Shown here: one piece after another, positions 1-8,735 of the stretch
How the letters are laid out: the number at the start of each line of letters is the position of its first letter
How positions within the stretch are numbered: the stretch's first letter is position 1
Origin: Pseudomonas sp. KK4
Lineage (GTDB): Bacteria > Pseudomonadota > Gammaproteobacteria > Pseudomonadales > Pseudomonadaceae
Assembly (NCBI RefSeq): GCF_001984065.1
Contig: NZ_LYVP01000044.1
Location: 1-43,487 of the forward strand
Length of the DNA stretch: 43,487 bases
Direction: 5' to 3'
Program-made: the position numbers and the translations under genes
Notes under the pieces: generated by a model
What the model was told of the DNA's origin: nothing
The model's input: only the letters and a program-made list of their open reading frames with translations
Database searches by the model: none

Positions 1-16
1 GTCGTCTGTCAGGCCG

Positions 17-115
17 CCTTCGCGAGCAAGCCCGCTCCCACAGGGGGGTCGGGTACATCCGCAAGAGACTGGTCGACTGTCAGGCCGTCTTCGCCAGCAG
101 GCTGGCTCCCACAGG
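17..115. repeat. Two REP-type repeats in direct orientation
   Basis: Two copies of a Pseudomonas REP-like unit lie in the same orientation, at about 17-44 and 86-115. Each is preceded by a CTGTCAGGCCG-type flank (about 7-16 and 77-87) and ends in CTCCCACAG. The first has the canonical core GCGAGCAAGCCCGCTCCCAC; the second is a diverged form with GCCAGCAGGCTGGCTCCCAC. The array may continue beyond the window edge. Together with the terminator at 205-243 this accounts for the gene-free first 350 bases. Confidence 0.8.
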
Positions 116-204
116 ACATCCTCCCACAGCGGATCGGGTCAACCTGAAAGATCACGTCAGGCTTGAGATCGGCCAGCCCCCACAGGGCTTCACAAAATCG
201 CAGG

Positions 205-243
205 CAAAAAAAAGCCCGATCTCGCCAAGCGTTCAATCGGGCT
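205..243 (-). terminator. Rho-independent terminator of the azoreductase gene
   Basis: Read on the minus strand, an 8-bp perfect stem (AGCCCGAT/ATCGGGCT, 236-243 and 213-220) with a 15-base loop is followed by eight T residues (212-205). It lies about 110 bases after the azoreductase stop codon. Confidence 0.75.
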
Positions 244-350
244 GCAGCACTCAGGAGCAATAAGTGCGAAGGGAGGTTCTATGTGCGTACAGGCTTGAAG
301 GGTTGCGCCAGGTCACTAGACCATCCAGCGATTATCTGGCGATTAACGGG

Positions 351-950
351 TCAGGCCACCTGGGAAAGCTTGGCGTTCGCCTGGTTCAGGCCCTTCTCCT
401 GGAAGTCGCCGCCCAGGTTCATGCCCTCGGCGTGGATGAACGTCACGTCGTGGATACCGATGAAGCCCATCACCTGACGCAGGTACGGTTCCTGATGGTC
501 CGCCGGGCTGCCGGCATAGATCCCGCCGCGAGCGGTCAGGACGTAGGCACGCTTGCCGCTGAGCAGGCCTTGGGGACCGGTTTCGGTGTACTTGAAGGTC
601 ACACCGGCACGCAGCACGTGGTCGAGCCAGGCTTTGAGGGTGCTTGGAATGGCGAAGTTGTACATCGGCGCGGCCATCACCAGCACGTCGGCGGCCAGCA
701 GTTCATCGGTCAGCTCGTTGGAGCGATCCAGGGACAGCTGTTCGACATCGCTGCGCTGGTCGACGGGTTTCATCCAGCCGCCCAACAGGTTGATGTCCAG
801 GTGCGGCACCGGGTTGACGGCCAGGTCACGAACGGTGATCTGATCCTGTGGGTGCGCGGCTTTCCACTGGCTGATGAAGGTCTGGGTCAGTTGACGGGAA
901 ACCGAGTCTTGCTGACGGGCGCTGCTTTCGATGATCAGAACGCGTGACAT
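351..950 (-). CDS. azoR: FMN-dependent NADH-azoreductase (AzoR family)
   Basis: This 199-residue cytoplasmic flavodoxin-fold enzyme is of the family that uses NAD(P)H and FMN to reduce azo dyes and quinones. Visible features are the N-terminal beta strand and phosphate-binding segment (VLIIESSARQQDS), the FMN-binding PMYNFAIPSTLKAW segment at residues 95-108, and TARGG at 139-143. Length matches the family (about 200). The ATG start has a GGAG ten bases upstream. Pseudomonas carries several paralogues; the following neighbours (small exported protein, LysR, hydrolase, cyclophilin, ABC exporter) match my memory of the azoR3 (PA3223) region, so azoR3 is the likely orthologue. The physiological substrate, quinone or azo compound, cannot be read from sequence. 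Confidence 0.92.
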   Translation of the reverse strand: MSRVLIIESSARQQDSVSRQLTQTFISQWKAAHPQDQITVRDLAVNPVPHLDINLLGGWMKPVDQRSDVEQLSLDRSNELTDELLAADVLVMAAPMYNFAIPSTLKAWLDHVLRAGVTFKYTETGPQGLLSGKRAYVLTARGGIYAGSPADHQEPYLRQVMGFIGIHDVTFIHAEGMNLGGDFQEKGLNQANAKLSQVA

Positions 951-1100
951 GGGTTGTAGGCTCCATCTGAGAAGGTTGTAAGTCGATGGAGTGAAGGTTA
1001 AACAGAGTCATATCGATGAAAAAGCGCAAATAACTGCTATAACCGATCGATAAATTCGTTTATAAGCGGAGCATGACCCGTAGACTTGCTCCGCGCAATG

Positions 1101-1415
1101 TCATTGCGGCTTGCAGGTCATGCTGATGTACAGCTTGATGATCTTGCGGTTGAACTTGGCTGACAGGTCAGCGCTTTTACCGGCAGCCAGATTGATCCTG
1201 CGGGTCTTCGGTGATTCGGGACCGTTGCGAAACACCACCGCGCAATCAGCGGCGGTGTCACCATAGTTGTTCAAGGTGATCGAACCCAGGTCGTAGTCGG
1301 AGGCGTAGGTGGTGTAGTCGATCTTCAGGCCGTTGAGTTCTTTCTGTACATCGATCGGGTAGGCAAACGCTGTCAGCGGCAACAGGGCCAGCAGCACAGT
1401 AACGACTTTTTTCAT
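1101..1415 (-). CDS. Small exported protein of unknown function
   Basis: This 104-residue protein has a clear Sec signal peptide: MKK, a Leu/Val-rich stretch to about residue 16, then cleavage near AFA-YP. The mature part of about 86 residues is predicted periplasmic and has two cysteines (in AADCAVVF and near the C-terminus in SMTCKPQ) that could form a disulfide. No catalytic motif is seen. It is transcribed divergently from the LysR gene 50 bases away, so the two may share a control region. The equivalent position in P. aeruginosa (PA3224, from memory) is also a hypothetical protein. Function unknown. Confidence 0.8.
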   Translation of the reverse strand: MKKVVTVLLALLPLTAFAYPIDVQKELNGLKIDYTTYASDYDLGSITLNNYGDTAADCAVVFRNGPESPKTRRINLAAGKSADLSAKFNRKIIKLYISMTCKPQ

Positions 1416-1465
1416 TCAGCAGTCTCCAATAAGAACTGCGCAGCTTAGGACAACAGGAGCCCATC

Positions 1466-2389
1466 ATGAAAGCGCCCCGCGTGACCCTTGATCAATGGCG
1501 CACACTCCAGGCCGTGGTCGACCACGGCGGTTTCGCCCAGGCCGCCGAGGCACTGCACCGTTCGCAATCCTCCGTCAGCTACACCGTGGCGCGCATGCAG
1601 GACCAGCTCGGCGTGCCGTTGCTGCGCATCGACGGCCGCAAAGCCGTACTGACCGAGGCCGGTGGCGTGCTGTTGCGCCGCTCCCGGCAACTGGTGAAAC
1701 AGGCCAGTCAGCTCGAAGACCTGGCCCATCACATGGAACAGGGCTGGGAAGCCGAAGTGCGGCTGGTGGTCGACGCCGCTTACCCCAACGCCCGCCTGGT
1801 GCGCGCCCTCACCGCCTTCATGCCGCAAAGTCGGGGCTGCCGCGTGCGGCTGCGCGAAGAGGTGTTGTCGGGTGTAGAAGAAGTGTTGCTCGAAGGCGTG
1901 GCCGACCTGGCTATCACCGGGTTCAGCATTCCCGGCTACCTGGGGGCGGAATTGAGTGACGTCGAGTTCGTCGCGGTTGCCCATCCGGAACACCCGCTGC
2001 ATCGCCTCAATCGCGAACTGAATTTCCAGGACCTTGAAAGCCAGATGCAAGTGGTGATCCGCGACTCCGGCCGCCAGCAACCGCGGGACGTCGGCTGGCT
2101 GGGCGCCGAACAGCGCTGGACCGTGGGCAGCCTGGCCACCGCCGCGACTTTCGTCGGCAGCGGCCTGGGCTTCGCCTGGTTGCCCAGGCACATGATCGAA
2201 CGGGAATTGCGGGAAGGTACGCTCAAGCTGCTACCGTTGGATCAGGGCGGCAGCCGCAATCCGAGTTTCTATCTTTACTCGAACAAGGACAAACCCCTGG
2301 GCCCGGCCACGCAGATTCTCATCGAACTGCTGCGCACCTTCGACACCGCGCCGCTGGACGCGCCGTTCGCCGCCCCTGAACAAGCCTGA
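1466..2389 (+). CDS. LysR-family transcriptional regulator
   Basis: This 307-residue protein has the LysR architecture. Residues about 8-66 form the winged helix-turn-helix (AVVDHGGFAQAAEALHRSQSSVSY), followed by the linker helix and a periplasmic-binding-protein-like co-inducer domain from about 95 to the end. The start has AGGAG eight bases upstream. It is divergent from the small exported gene and 14 bases ahead of an alpha/beta hydrolase on the same strand, so regulator and hydrolase may be co-transcribed. LysR proteins usually control a divergent or adjacent gene; the azoreductase, exported protein and hydrolase are all possible targets. The inducer is unknown. Confidence 0.93.
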   Translation: MKAPRVTLDQWRTLQAVVDHGGFAQAAEALHRSQSSVSYTVARMQDQLGVPLLRIDGRKAVLTEAGGVLLRRSRQLVKQASQLEDLAHHMEQGWEAEVRLVVDAAYPNARLVRALTAFMPQSRGCRVRLREEVLSGVEEVLLEGVADLAITGFSIPGYLGAELSDVEFVAVAHPEHPLHRLNRELNFQDLESQMQVVIRDSGRQQPRDVGWLGAEQRWTVGSLATAATFVGSGLGFAWLPRHMIERELREGTLKLLPLDQGGSRNPSFYLYSNKDKPLGPATQILIELLRTFDTAPLDAPFAAPEQA

Positions 2390-2403
2390 CACGGAGTGTA
2401 TGC

Positions 2404-3219
2404 ATGGCCTATTTCGAACACGAAGGTTGCAACCTGCACTATGAGGAATATGGCCACGGCACGCCGTTGCTGCTGGTCCACGGCCTGGGCTCGAGCACCC
2501 TGGACTGGGAAAAACAGATCCCCGCACTGGCGGCGCGCTACCGGGTGATCGTCCCCGATGTGCGTGGCCACGGGCGCTCCGACAAACCCCGCGAGCGCTA
2601 CAGCATCGCCGGGTTCAGTGCCGATCTGGTGGCGCTGATCGAGCACCTCAATCTCGGCCCGGCCCATTACGTGGGCCTGTCCATGGGCGGCATGATCGGC
2701 TTTCAACTGGGCGTGGATCACCCGCACCTGCTCAAGAGCCTGTGCATCGTCAACAGCGTGCCCGAGGTCAAGCTACGCAGCCGCGACGATTACTGGCAGT
2801 GGTTCAAGCGCTGGAGCCTGATGCGCGTCCTCAATCTGCACACCATCGGCAAGGCCCTGGGCGGCAAATTGTTTCCCAAGCCCGAACAGGCCGATTTGCG
2901 ACAAAAGATGGCCGAGCGCTGGGCAAAAAACGACAAACATGCTTATCTCGCCAGCTTCGATGCGATCGTTGGCTGGGGGGTTCAGGAACGACTTTCCAGG
3001 GTGTCCTGTCCAACCCTCATCGTCAGCGCCGACCGTGACTACACACCGGTTTCGTTGAAAGAGAATTACGTAAGGCTGCTGCCCGATGCGCGGCTGGTGG
3101 TGATCGCCGACTCACGTCACGCCACCCCGCTGGATCAGCCGGAACGCTTCAACCAGACACTGCTCGAGTTCCTCACCGCAGTCGATACCACCACACTCAG
3201 GATCACTGACCCATGCTGA
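2404..3219 (+). CDS. Alpha/beta-hydrolase fold protein
   Basis: This 271-residue hydrolase shows the HGLGSS oxyanion-hole segment (residues 26-31), the nucleophile elbow GLSMGG with Ser93, and a C-terminal catalytic His in ADSRHATPLDQPE (about residue 240). Its strand/loop PDVRGHGRSDKP is typical of the 3-oxoadipate enol-lactonase/epoxide hydrolase-like branch. No signal peptide, so cytoplasmic. It sits 14 bases after the LysR gene and its last 7 bases overlap the start of the cyclophilin gene, so the three are likely one operon. The substrate cannot be assigned. Confidence 0.9.
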   Translation: MAYFEHEGCNLHYEEYGHGTPLLLVHGLGSSTLDWEKQIPALAARYRVIVPDVRGHGRSDKPRERYSIAGFSADLVALIEHLNLGPAHYVGLSMGGMIGFQLGVDHPHLLKSLCIVNSVPEVKLRSRDDYWQWFKRWSLMRVLNLHTIGKALGGKLFPKPEQADLRQKMAERWAKNDKHAYLASFDAIVGWGVQERLSRVSCPTLIVSADRDYTPVSLKENYVRLLPDARLVVIADSRHATPLDQPERFNQTLLEFLTAVDTTTLRITDPC

Positions 3220-3770
3220 AAAAAATCGCCCTCGCCGCTGGCTCCGTACTGTTTGCCGCCAACCTGATGGCGGCAACGCCTGCCAAGGCGCCGCATGTTC
3301 TGCTGGACACCTCCAACGGCCAGATCGAAATCGAACTGGACCCGGTCAAAGCGCCGATCAGTACCAAGAATTTCCTTGAGTACGTGGACAGCGGCTTCTA
3401 CAACAACACGATTTTCCACCGTGTGATTCCAGGCTTCATGATCCAGGGCGGCGGTTTCACCCAGACCATGCAGCAAAAAGACACCAAGGCGCCGATCAAG
3501 AACGAACACAGCAACGGTCTGGTCAACGTGCGTGGCACCCTGTCGATGGCCCGTACCTCGGTGCCGGATTCGGCCACCAGCCAGTTCTTCGTCAACGTCA
3601 AGGACAACGACTTCCTCGACCAGGGTGACGGCTACGCGGTGTTCGGCAAAGTGGTCAAGGGCATGGACGTGGTCGACACCATCGTCAATTCGCCCACCAC
3701 CGTTCGCAACGGCATGAAGGACGTACCGGCTGATCCGGTGTTCATCAAGTCGGCCAAGCGTATCGACTGA
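3213..3770 (+). CDS. ppiA: Periplasmic peptidyl-prolyl cis-trans isomerase, cyclophilin type
   Basis: This 185-residue protein starts with a signal peptide (MLKKIALAAGSVLFAANLMA, cleavage near ANLMAA), followed by a compact bacterial cyclophilin domain. Cyclophilin core motifs are visible: FHRVIPGFMIQGG around residues 68-80, and SMARTSVPDSATSQFFVN around 112-129. It catalyses proline isomerisation during folding of exported proteins. Length agrees with PpiA of Pseudomonas (PA3227, recalled as about 187). The start overlaps the preceding hydrolase by 7 bases, indicating translational coupling. A hairpin follows at 3799-3819. Confidence 0.93.
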   Translation: MLKKIALAAGSVLFAANLMAATPAKAPHVLLDTSNGQIEIELDPVKAPISTKNFLEYVDSGFYNNTIFHRVIPGFMIQGGGFTQTMQQKDTKAPIKNEHSNGLVNVRGTLSMARTSVPDSATSQFFVNVKDNDFLDQGDGYAVFGKVVKGMDVVDTIVNSPTTVRNGMKDVPADPVFIKSAKRID

Positions 3771-3798
3771 GACTAAGTTGGACAGGGACGTCCGAGCC

Positions 3799-3819
3799 GT
3801 TGCCGGCTATGCCGGCAAC
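3799..3819 (+). terminator. Hairpin after ppiA, possible weak terminator
   Basis: A perfect 9-bp stem (GTTGCCGGC/GCCGGCAAC) with a TAT loop lies 28 bases after the ppiA stop and 44 bases before the ABC exporter. No T-run follows, so it may be an attenuating or mRNA-stabilising hairpin rather than a full terminator. Confidence 0.4.
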
Positions 3820-3863
3820 GCTCACACCGCTTAAAGGAGTGCCCGCTCGCGGGTGGAAAACCG

Positions 3864-5696
3864 ATGCTTTATCGCCGTTTTGAAAAACTGATCGACATTT
3901 TTCGCGACGCTCCGACAGCGGCGCCGCCCGATCGGGTATGGCCTTTCTACACCTATTACCTCAAACAGGTCTGGCCGAGTTTCGCCGCACTGCTGACGGT
4001 GGGCCTGTTCGGTGCGTTGATCGAGGTGGCGCTATTCAGCTACCTGAGCCGCATCATCGACCTGGCCCAAGGCACGCCCAATACTGAGTTCTTCAAGGAA
4101 CACGGCCTCGAACTGGCCTGGATGGCGGTGGTGGCGCTGATCCTGCGCCCGGTGTTCGTCGCCCTGCATGACTTGCTGGTGCACCAGACCTTAAGCCCCA
4201 GCATGACCAGCATGATCCTCTGGCAAAACCACAGCTACGTGCTCAAGCAGAGCCTGAATTTTTTCCAGAACGACTTCGCCGGGCGGATCGCCCAACGCAT
4301 CATGCAGACCGGCAACTCCCTGCGCGACTCGGCTGTGCAGGCGGTTGACGCGCTGTGGCACGTGCTGATCTATGCCATCAGTGCGCTGGTGCTGTTCGCC
4401 GAAGCCGACTGGCGCCTGATGATCCCGCTGCTGAGCTGGATCGCGGCGTTCATCGGTGCGCTCTACTACTTCGTGCCACGGGTCAAGGACCGCTCGGTGA
4501 GGTCTTCCGATGCGCGCTCCAAACTCATGGGGCGCATCGTCGATGGCTACACCAACATCACCACCCTGAAGCTGTTCGCCCACACCCACTTCGAGCAGCA
4601 GTACGCCCGCGAGGCGATCAAGGAGCAGACCGAAAAAGCCCAGATGGCTGGCCGTGTGGTCACCAGCATGGACGTGGTCATCACCAGCATGAACGGGCTG
4701 TTGATCGTGTGCACCACCGGCTTGGCCCTGTGGCTGTGGACGCAATCGCTGATCACCGTGGGCGCCATCGCCCTGGCCACCGGCCTGGTGATTCGCATCG
4801 TCAACATGTCGGGCTGGATCATGTGGGTGGTCACCGGCATCTTCGAAAACATCGGCATGGTGCAGGACGGCCTGCAGACCATCTCGCAACCGGTCAGCGT
4901 CACCGACCGCGACCAGGCCAAACCCTTGGCCGTGGGCCGCGGCGAAGTGCGCTTCGAACACGTCGACTTCCATTACGGCAAGCACAGTGGTGTCATCGGC
5001 GATCTCAACCTGACCATCAAGCCTGGCGAAAAAATCGGCCTGATCGGCCCTTCCGGCGCAGGTAAATCGACCCTGGTGAACCTGCTGCTGCGCCTCTATG
5101 ACGTGGAAAGCGGTCGCATCCTGATCGACGGCCAGAACATCGCCGAGGTTAGCCAGGAAAGCCTGCGCGAACGGATCGGCATGATCACCCAGGACACATC
5201 GCTGCTGCACCGCTCCATCCGCGACAACCTGCTGTACGGCAAACCCGACGCCACCGAGGACGAGCTCTGGGAGGCCGTTTACAAAGCGCGGGCCGATGGT
5301 TTCATTCCCACCCTGTCGGATGCTGAAGGCCGTATCGGCTTCGATGCCCATGTCGGTGAGCGTGGAGTGAAACTCTCGGGCGGCCAGCGGCAACGGATCG
5401 CCATCGCGCGCGTACTGCTCAAGGACGCGCCGATCCTGATCATGGACGAAGCCACCTCGGCGCTGGACTCGGAGGTTGAAGCGGCGATCCAGGAAAGCCT
5501 GGAAACCCTGATGCAGGGCAAGACCGTGATCGCCATCGCCCACCGACTCTCGACCATCGCCCGGATGGACCGGCTGGTGGTGCTGGAAAACGGCAGGATC
5601 GCCGAAACCGGCAGCCATGCCGAGCTATTGGCGCACGGCGGCTTGTATGCGCGGTTGTGGCAGCATCAGACGGGTGGGTTCGTCGGGATCGACTAA
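3864..5696 (+). CDS. ABC exporter, fused permease and ATPase
   Basis: This 610-residue half-transporter of the type IV exporter (MsbA/MDR-like) fold has an N-terminal membrane domain (about residues 35-330, with about six hydrophobic spans) and a C-terminal ATPase domain. The nucleotide-binding motifs are intact: Walker A GPSGAGKS at 395-402, signature LSGGQ at 504-508, Walker B ILIMDEA at 524-530, and the H-loop His560. It would work as a homodimer or with a partner at the inner membrane; the substrate (drug, lipid or peptide) cannot be predicted. It follows ppiA by 93 bases with a hairpin between. The position matches my recollection of PA3228, a permease/ATPase fusion of unknown substrate. 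Confidence 0.93.
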   Translation: MLYRRFEKLIDIFRDAPTAAPPDRVWPFYTYYLKQVWPSFAALLTVGLFGALIEVALFSYLSRIIDLAQGTPNTEFFKEHGLELAWMAVVALILRPVFVALHDLLVHQTLSPSMTSMILWQNHSYVLKQSLNFFQNDFAGRIAQRIMQTGNSLRDSAVQAVDALWHVLIYAISALVLFAEADWRLMIPLLSWIAAFIGALYYFVPRVKDRSVRSSDARSKLMGRIVDGYTNITTLKLFAHTHFEQQYAREAIKEQTEKAQMAGRVVTSMDVVITSMNGLLIVCTTGLALWLWTQSLITVGAIALATGLVIRIVNMSGWIMWVVTGIFENIGMVQDGLQTISQPVSVTDRDQAKPLAVGRGEVRFEHVDFHYGKHSGVIGDLNLTIKPGEKIGLIGPSGAGKSTLVNLLLRLYDVESGRILIDGQNIAEVSQESLRERIGMITQDTSLLHRSIRDNLLYGKPDATEDELWEAVYKARADGFIPTLSDAEGRIGFDAHVGERGVKLSGGQRQRIAIARVLLKDAPILIMDEATSALDSEVEAAIQESLETLMQGKTVIAIAHRLSTIARMDRLVVLENGRIAETGSHAELLAHGGLYARLWQHQTGGFVGID

Positions 5697-5716
5697 GTCT
5701 TCAACTCAACACTACC

Positions 5717-5806
5717 TGTGGGAGCGGGCTTGCTCGCGAAGGCGCAGTGTCAGACAACAACTGTGTTGACTGATCCACCGCCTTCGCGAGCAAGCCCGCT
5801 CCCACA
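5717..5806. repeat. Inverted pair of REP elements (REPIN)
   Basis: Two REP cores face each other (5717-5744 and 5779-5806); the arms are near-perfect reverse complements separated by about 35 bases containing a CAGACAACAA...TTGACTGATC spacer. It sits between the convergent ABC exporter and GNAT-like genes, where the stem-loop could also end transcription from both sides. Confidence 0.9.
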
Positions 5807-5823
5807 TTGGAACTGTGTGATCT

Positions 5824-6948
5824 TCAGAGCTGTTTGTAGGGCAGCGCCGTCTTCGCTTCCTCGGCATAGGCCAACACCCCCGCCCGCTCCTGCTGCAGGA
5901 AGTCCTTGACCGCCGCCTTCAGCCCCGGATGACGCAGGTAGTGCCAGGAATGGGTGATGACCGGTTCAAATCCGCGAATCAATTTGTGCTCACCCTGGGC
6001 ACCGGCATCGAAACGCTGGAAACCGTTGGCAATCGCGTACTCCATGCCCTGATAGAAACAGGTCTCGAAGTGCAGCCGATCGAACTCCGCCAGACAGCCC
6101 CAGTAGCGCCCGTAGAAACTCTCGCTGCCCACCAGGCTGAAGGCCATCGCCACCGGGCGTGACCCTTGTTTGGCCAACACCACGCGAATCGATTGCGGCA
6201 TGCGTTCGGCCAACAGGCTGAAAAATTCCCGTGTCAGGTAAGGCCTTTGCCGGCGCACCGCGTAGGTGTTGGCATAGCAGGCGTAGACAAAATCCCACTG
6301 CGCCTGGGTCAGTTGCCGCCCTTGCAGCCACTCGAACTCAAACCCCTGCCCCGCCACCTGTTCGCGCTCCTTGCGCATCTGTTTGCGCTTGCGCGAACTC
6401 AAGACGTCGAGAAAATCCTGGAAATCCCGATAGCCACGGTTCTGCCAGTGGTACTGGCAGCCGATGCGTTGCAGCCACCCTGGTTGTTCGGCCAGGGCGG
6501 CATCGGTGAAGGGGTCGGTAAAGTTGATGTGAGCGCTGGAGAGTTGTTCGATTTCCAGATACCCGGGCAGGCTTTTCAACAGTTCGAAACCGTCCTCGAC
6601 CCTGGCGGCCAGCAGGCGCGGACCGCTGACCGGGCTGAATGGTACGGCGCTCAGAAATTTGGGGTAGTAATCGATGCCGGCGCGCTCACAGGCATCGGCC
6701 CAGGCATGGTCGAACACGTATTCGCCGTAGGAGTGCCATTTGCGATAACCGGGCAATGCGGCAATCAGGCGATCGCCTTCGACATGCAGCAAATGCTCGG
6801 CTTGCCAGCCGGAATGAGGCCCCACGCTGCCACTGTCCTCCAGCGCACTGAGGAAGGCGTGGCTCAGGAACGGCTGGTCTTCGGGCACCACGGCGTCCCA
6901 GGTTACCGGGGCAATCTCGGACAGACTTTGCAGACGTTGCAGCGGCAT
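5824..6948 (-). CDS. COG3146-type (peptidogalycan/GNAT-like) acyltransferase
   Basis: This protein (374 residues from the chosen start) belongs to a conserved family annotated as GNAT-like N-acetyltransferase or peptidogalycan biosynthesis protein; the activity of the family is not established. Recognisable segments are FLSHAFLSALEDSGSV near the N-terminus, RKRKQMRKER in the middle, and the C-terminal FDAGAQGEHKLIRGFEP typical of the family. No signal peptide or membrane span. Start codons occur at 6960 (GTG), 6954 (ATG) and 6948 (ATG); I chose 6948 because GAGG lies six bases before it. The gene is divergent from the porin gene and seems monocistronic. Confidence 0.85.
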   Translation of the reverse strand: MPLQRLQSLSEIAPVTWDAVVPEDQPFLSHAFLSALEDSGSVGPHSGWQAEHLLHVEGDRLIAALPGYRKWHSYGEYVFDHAWADACERAGIDYYPKFLSAVPFSPVSGPRLLAARVEDGFELLKSLPGYLEIEQLSSAHINFTDPFTDAALAEQPGWLQRIGCQYHWQNRGYRDFQDFLDVLSSRKRKQMRKEREQVAGQGFEFEWLQGRQLTQAQWDFVYACYANTYAVRRQRPYLTREFFSLLAERMPQSIRVVLAKQGSRPVAMAFSLVGSESFYGRYWGCLAEFDRLHFETCFYQGMEYAIANGFQRFDAGAQGEHKLIRGFEPVITHSWHYLRHPGLKAAVKDFLQQERAGVLAYAEEAKTALPYKQL

Positions 6949-7096
6949 CACCATCCTCACTGATTCATGGCGTGAAAGCCTGGCGAGTATCGCTTATCGC
7001 CGCTGTTTTCACATCCGCCGTTCGACGACAGCGCTCTAGATCAATAGTTCGCGGGCACTCTGGATCGTCATCGACATGCCATCACATTGCCACTGC

Positions 7097-7119
7097 CCTG
7101 TCATAAACCGTCGCGATAC
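7097..7119 (+). promoter_or_regulatory. Candidate PHO box upstream of the porin gene
   Basis: The sequence CTGTCATAAACCGTCGCGAT contains a perfect PhoB half-site (CTGTCAT) followed by a diverged second half (CCGTCGC) at about one helical turn. PHO boxes are direct repeats of CTGTCAT-like 7-mers with 4-base AT-rich spacers. It lies 110-130 bases before the porin start codon. The second half-site is poor, so this is only suggestive of phosphate control. Confidence 0.35.
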
Positions 7120-7230
7120 TGGCGCCTGTTTTTAGAGCGCCGGGTTATAGCCGGCGTCTGTTTTCCGTCCATCAATGGTCGGTTCTGCCCGGGATGGCTC
7201 CGTCATCCACTCTCATCTTCGGAGATTGAT

Positions 7231-8547
7231 ATGCGTCTTGCTTCCACGAAAACTGCGGCAGCCCTGTGTGGCGGTCTGTTGCTGGCCATGAGTGTTCCTG
7301 CCAGCGCCGCAGTCGACGCCAAACTGCTCGACATGCTCAAGGCCAACGGCTCGATTACCAACGCACAGTACAGCGAACTGCAAGCCGAACTGGCCAGAGA
7401 CCAGAAAGAACAGCAAATCGCCCGTCAGGCTCAGCAAGAGACCAACGAGCAGATCGCGGCCACCGCGAAGAAAACCAATGAGCTGAGCACTTTCGACCAG
7501 AAGCTGGCATGGGCCGCCAAGACCCAATTCAAGGGCGACGTGCGTTTCCGCCAGGAAACCATCAAGAACGATGGCGTGCCAAACAACCGTGACTCGAACC
7601 GTCAGCGCATTCGTGCCCGCCTGGGTGCCTACAGCGAAATCAACCCGCAGGTCGACACCGGTATCCGTATCGCTACGGGCAGCAACGACGACCCTCGTTC
7701 CACCAACCAGGATTTGAACAACTACTTCGACAAGAAGCAGATCTGGCTGGACCAGGGCTATGTCGATTACCACCCCGACGCCATCAAGAACCTGCACATC
7801 GTTGGCGGCAAGATGCCTCAGCAATGGGTGAGCATGGGCGATGTGATCTGGGATAGCGACATCAGCCCGGAAGGTCTGTCGGTTTCCTATAAATACCCGC
7901 TGAGCGGCAGCACCGAACTGTTCGGCAGCGCCGGTCACTACACCCTCAAGGACAACGTCGACGGCGAAGGCGTGCAGTTCAAACACGACCTGCGCCTGTA
8001 CGCCGGTCAGTTGGGCGCGCGTTTTGCCATCACCGACAACCTGAAACTGACCCTGGGTGGCAGCGTCTACGGTTACGACAACGACAACGACATCACCCCT
8101 GGCGGCACCACGATCCCGACCGCACTGGCCATCAACGGCAACAGCCCGGGCGAACAGTTCAAGCTGTACGAAGGCTTCGGTCAACTGGACATCGCCGGTC
8201 TGCCACTGCCACTGTCGATCTACGGTCAGTACGTCAACAACGACGATGCCAGCAACGACCAGGACACCGCCTGGCTGGCCGGTGTGAAGACCAAGATCTA
8301 CGGCTTCGCTGTGGACTACAACTATCGTGACGTACAGCGTAACGCTGTGGTTGGCGCCTTCACCGACTCCGACTTCGCCAACGGCTTCACCGGTTCCCGT
8401 GGCAGCAAGCTGAAAGTGAGCTACGAGCTGGACAAGAACTTCGCCCTGGGTGCGACGTACTTCATGGCTGACTCTGACTACACCAACGCCACCCTCAAGG
8501 ACTCCGACATCAACACCCTGCAACTGGATGCTGAAGCGAAGTTCTAA
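7231..8547 (+). CDS. Putative outer-membrane porin
   Basis: This 438-residue protein has a signal peptide (MRLASTKTAAALCGG...PASAA, about 25 residues) and a short coiled-coil-like segment rich in Gln/Glu (about residues 30-90, including SELQAELARDQKEQQ). It ends in a long beta-rich domain with alternating hydrophobic residues and a terminal Phe, as outer-membrane barrels have. It resembles the 'putative porin' family (PF16930 type) common in Pseudomonas. I chose the ATG at 7231 because GGAG lies six bases ahead and the signal peptide starts there; an open frame continues upstream to 7087 without coding character. Substrate unknown. It is convergent with the AI-2E family gene. Confidence 0.88.
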   Translation: MRLASTKTAAALCGGLLLAMSVPASAAVDAKLLDMLKANGSITNAQYSELQAELARDQKEQQIARQAQQETNEQIAATAKKTNELSTFDQKLAWAAKTQFKGDVRFRQETIKNDGVPNNRDSNRQRIRARLGAYSEINPQVDTGIRIATGSNDDPRSTNQDLNNYFDKKQIWLDQGYVDYHPDAIKNLHIVGGKMPQQWVSMGDVIWDSDISPEGLSVSYKYPLSGSTELFGSAGHYTLKDNVDGEGVQFKHDLRLYAGQLGARFAITDNLKLTLGGSVYGYDNDNDITPGGTTIPTALAINGNSPGEQFKLYEGFGQLDIAGLPLPLSIYGQYVNNDDASNDQDTAWLAGVKTKIYGFAVDYNYRDVQRNAVVGAFTDSDFANGFTGSRGSKLKVSYELDKNFALGATYFMADSDYTNATLKDSDINTLQLDAEAKF

Positions 8548-8554
8548 AAACGCA

Positions 8555-8640
8555 GTGGCAAGCTACAAGTTTCAAGCTGCAAGTTGAAGCGGCGCATCCG
8601 GTCACTTGAGGCCTACCGCTTGAAGCTTGCAGTTGCTCCC
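8555..8640. repeat. Pseudomonas intergenic repeat, CAAGCTGCAAG type
   Basis: A stretch of CAAGCTACAAGTTTCAAGCTGCAAGTT-like tandem words (split here: GGCAAGCTACAAG, TTTCAAGCTGCAAG) is followed by an inverted copy, CCGCTTGAAGCTTGCAG, at about 8618-8634. The arms CTGCAAGTTGAAGCGG and CCGCTTGAAGCTTGCAG pair imperfectly. This is a non-coding repeat class distinct from the GC-rich REPs elsewhere in the window. Confidence 0.6.
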
Positions 8641-8653
8641 ATTCAGCCTCGCG

Positions 8654-8691
8654 TTGATCCGGCGGTCCCCATCATCCGTCCGCCGGATCAA
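8654..8691. terminator. Long hairpin between convergent genes, probable bidirectional terminator
   Basis: A perfect 12-bp stem (TTGATCCGGCGG/CCGCCGGATCAA) with a 14-base loop lies between the convergent porin (ends 8547) and AI-2E family gene (ends 8736). A short T-rich run (GTTTTCC, 8700-8706) follows on the plus strand. Position and stem strength support termination. Confidence 0.5.
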
Positions 8692-8735
8692 TGCGAGTCT
8701 GTTTTCCAGACACCGCAAAAATCCCTCCGTCAAAA

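Noticed and set aside
4191..5618. Long minus-strand open frame opposite the ABC exporter
   Set aside because: It is the shadow of a high-GC gene; composition is His/Gln/Asp-rich nonsense and there is no ribosome site.
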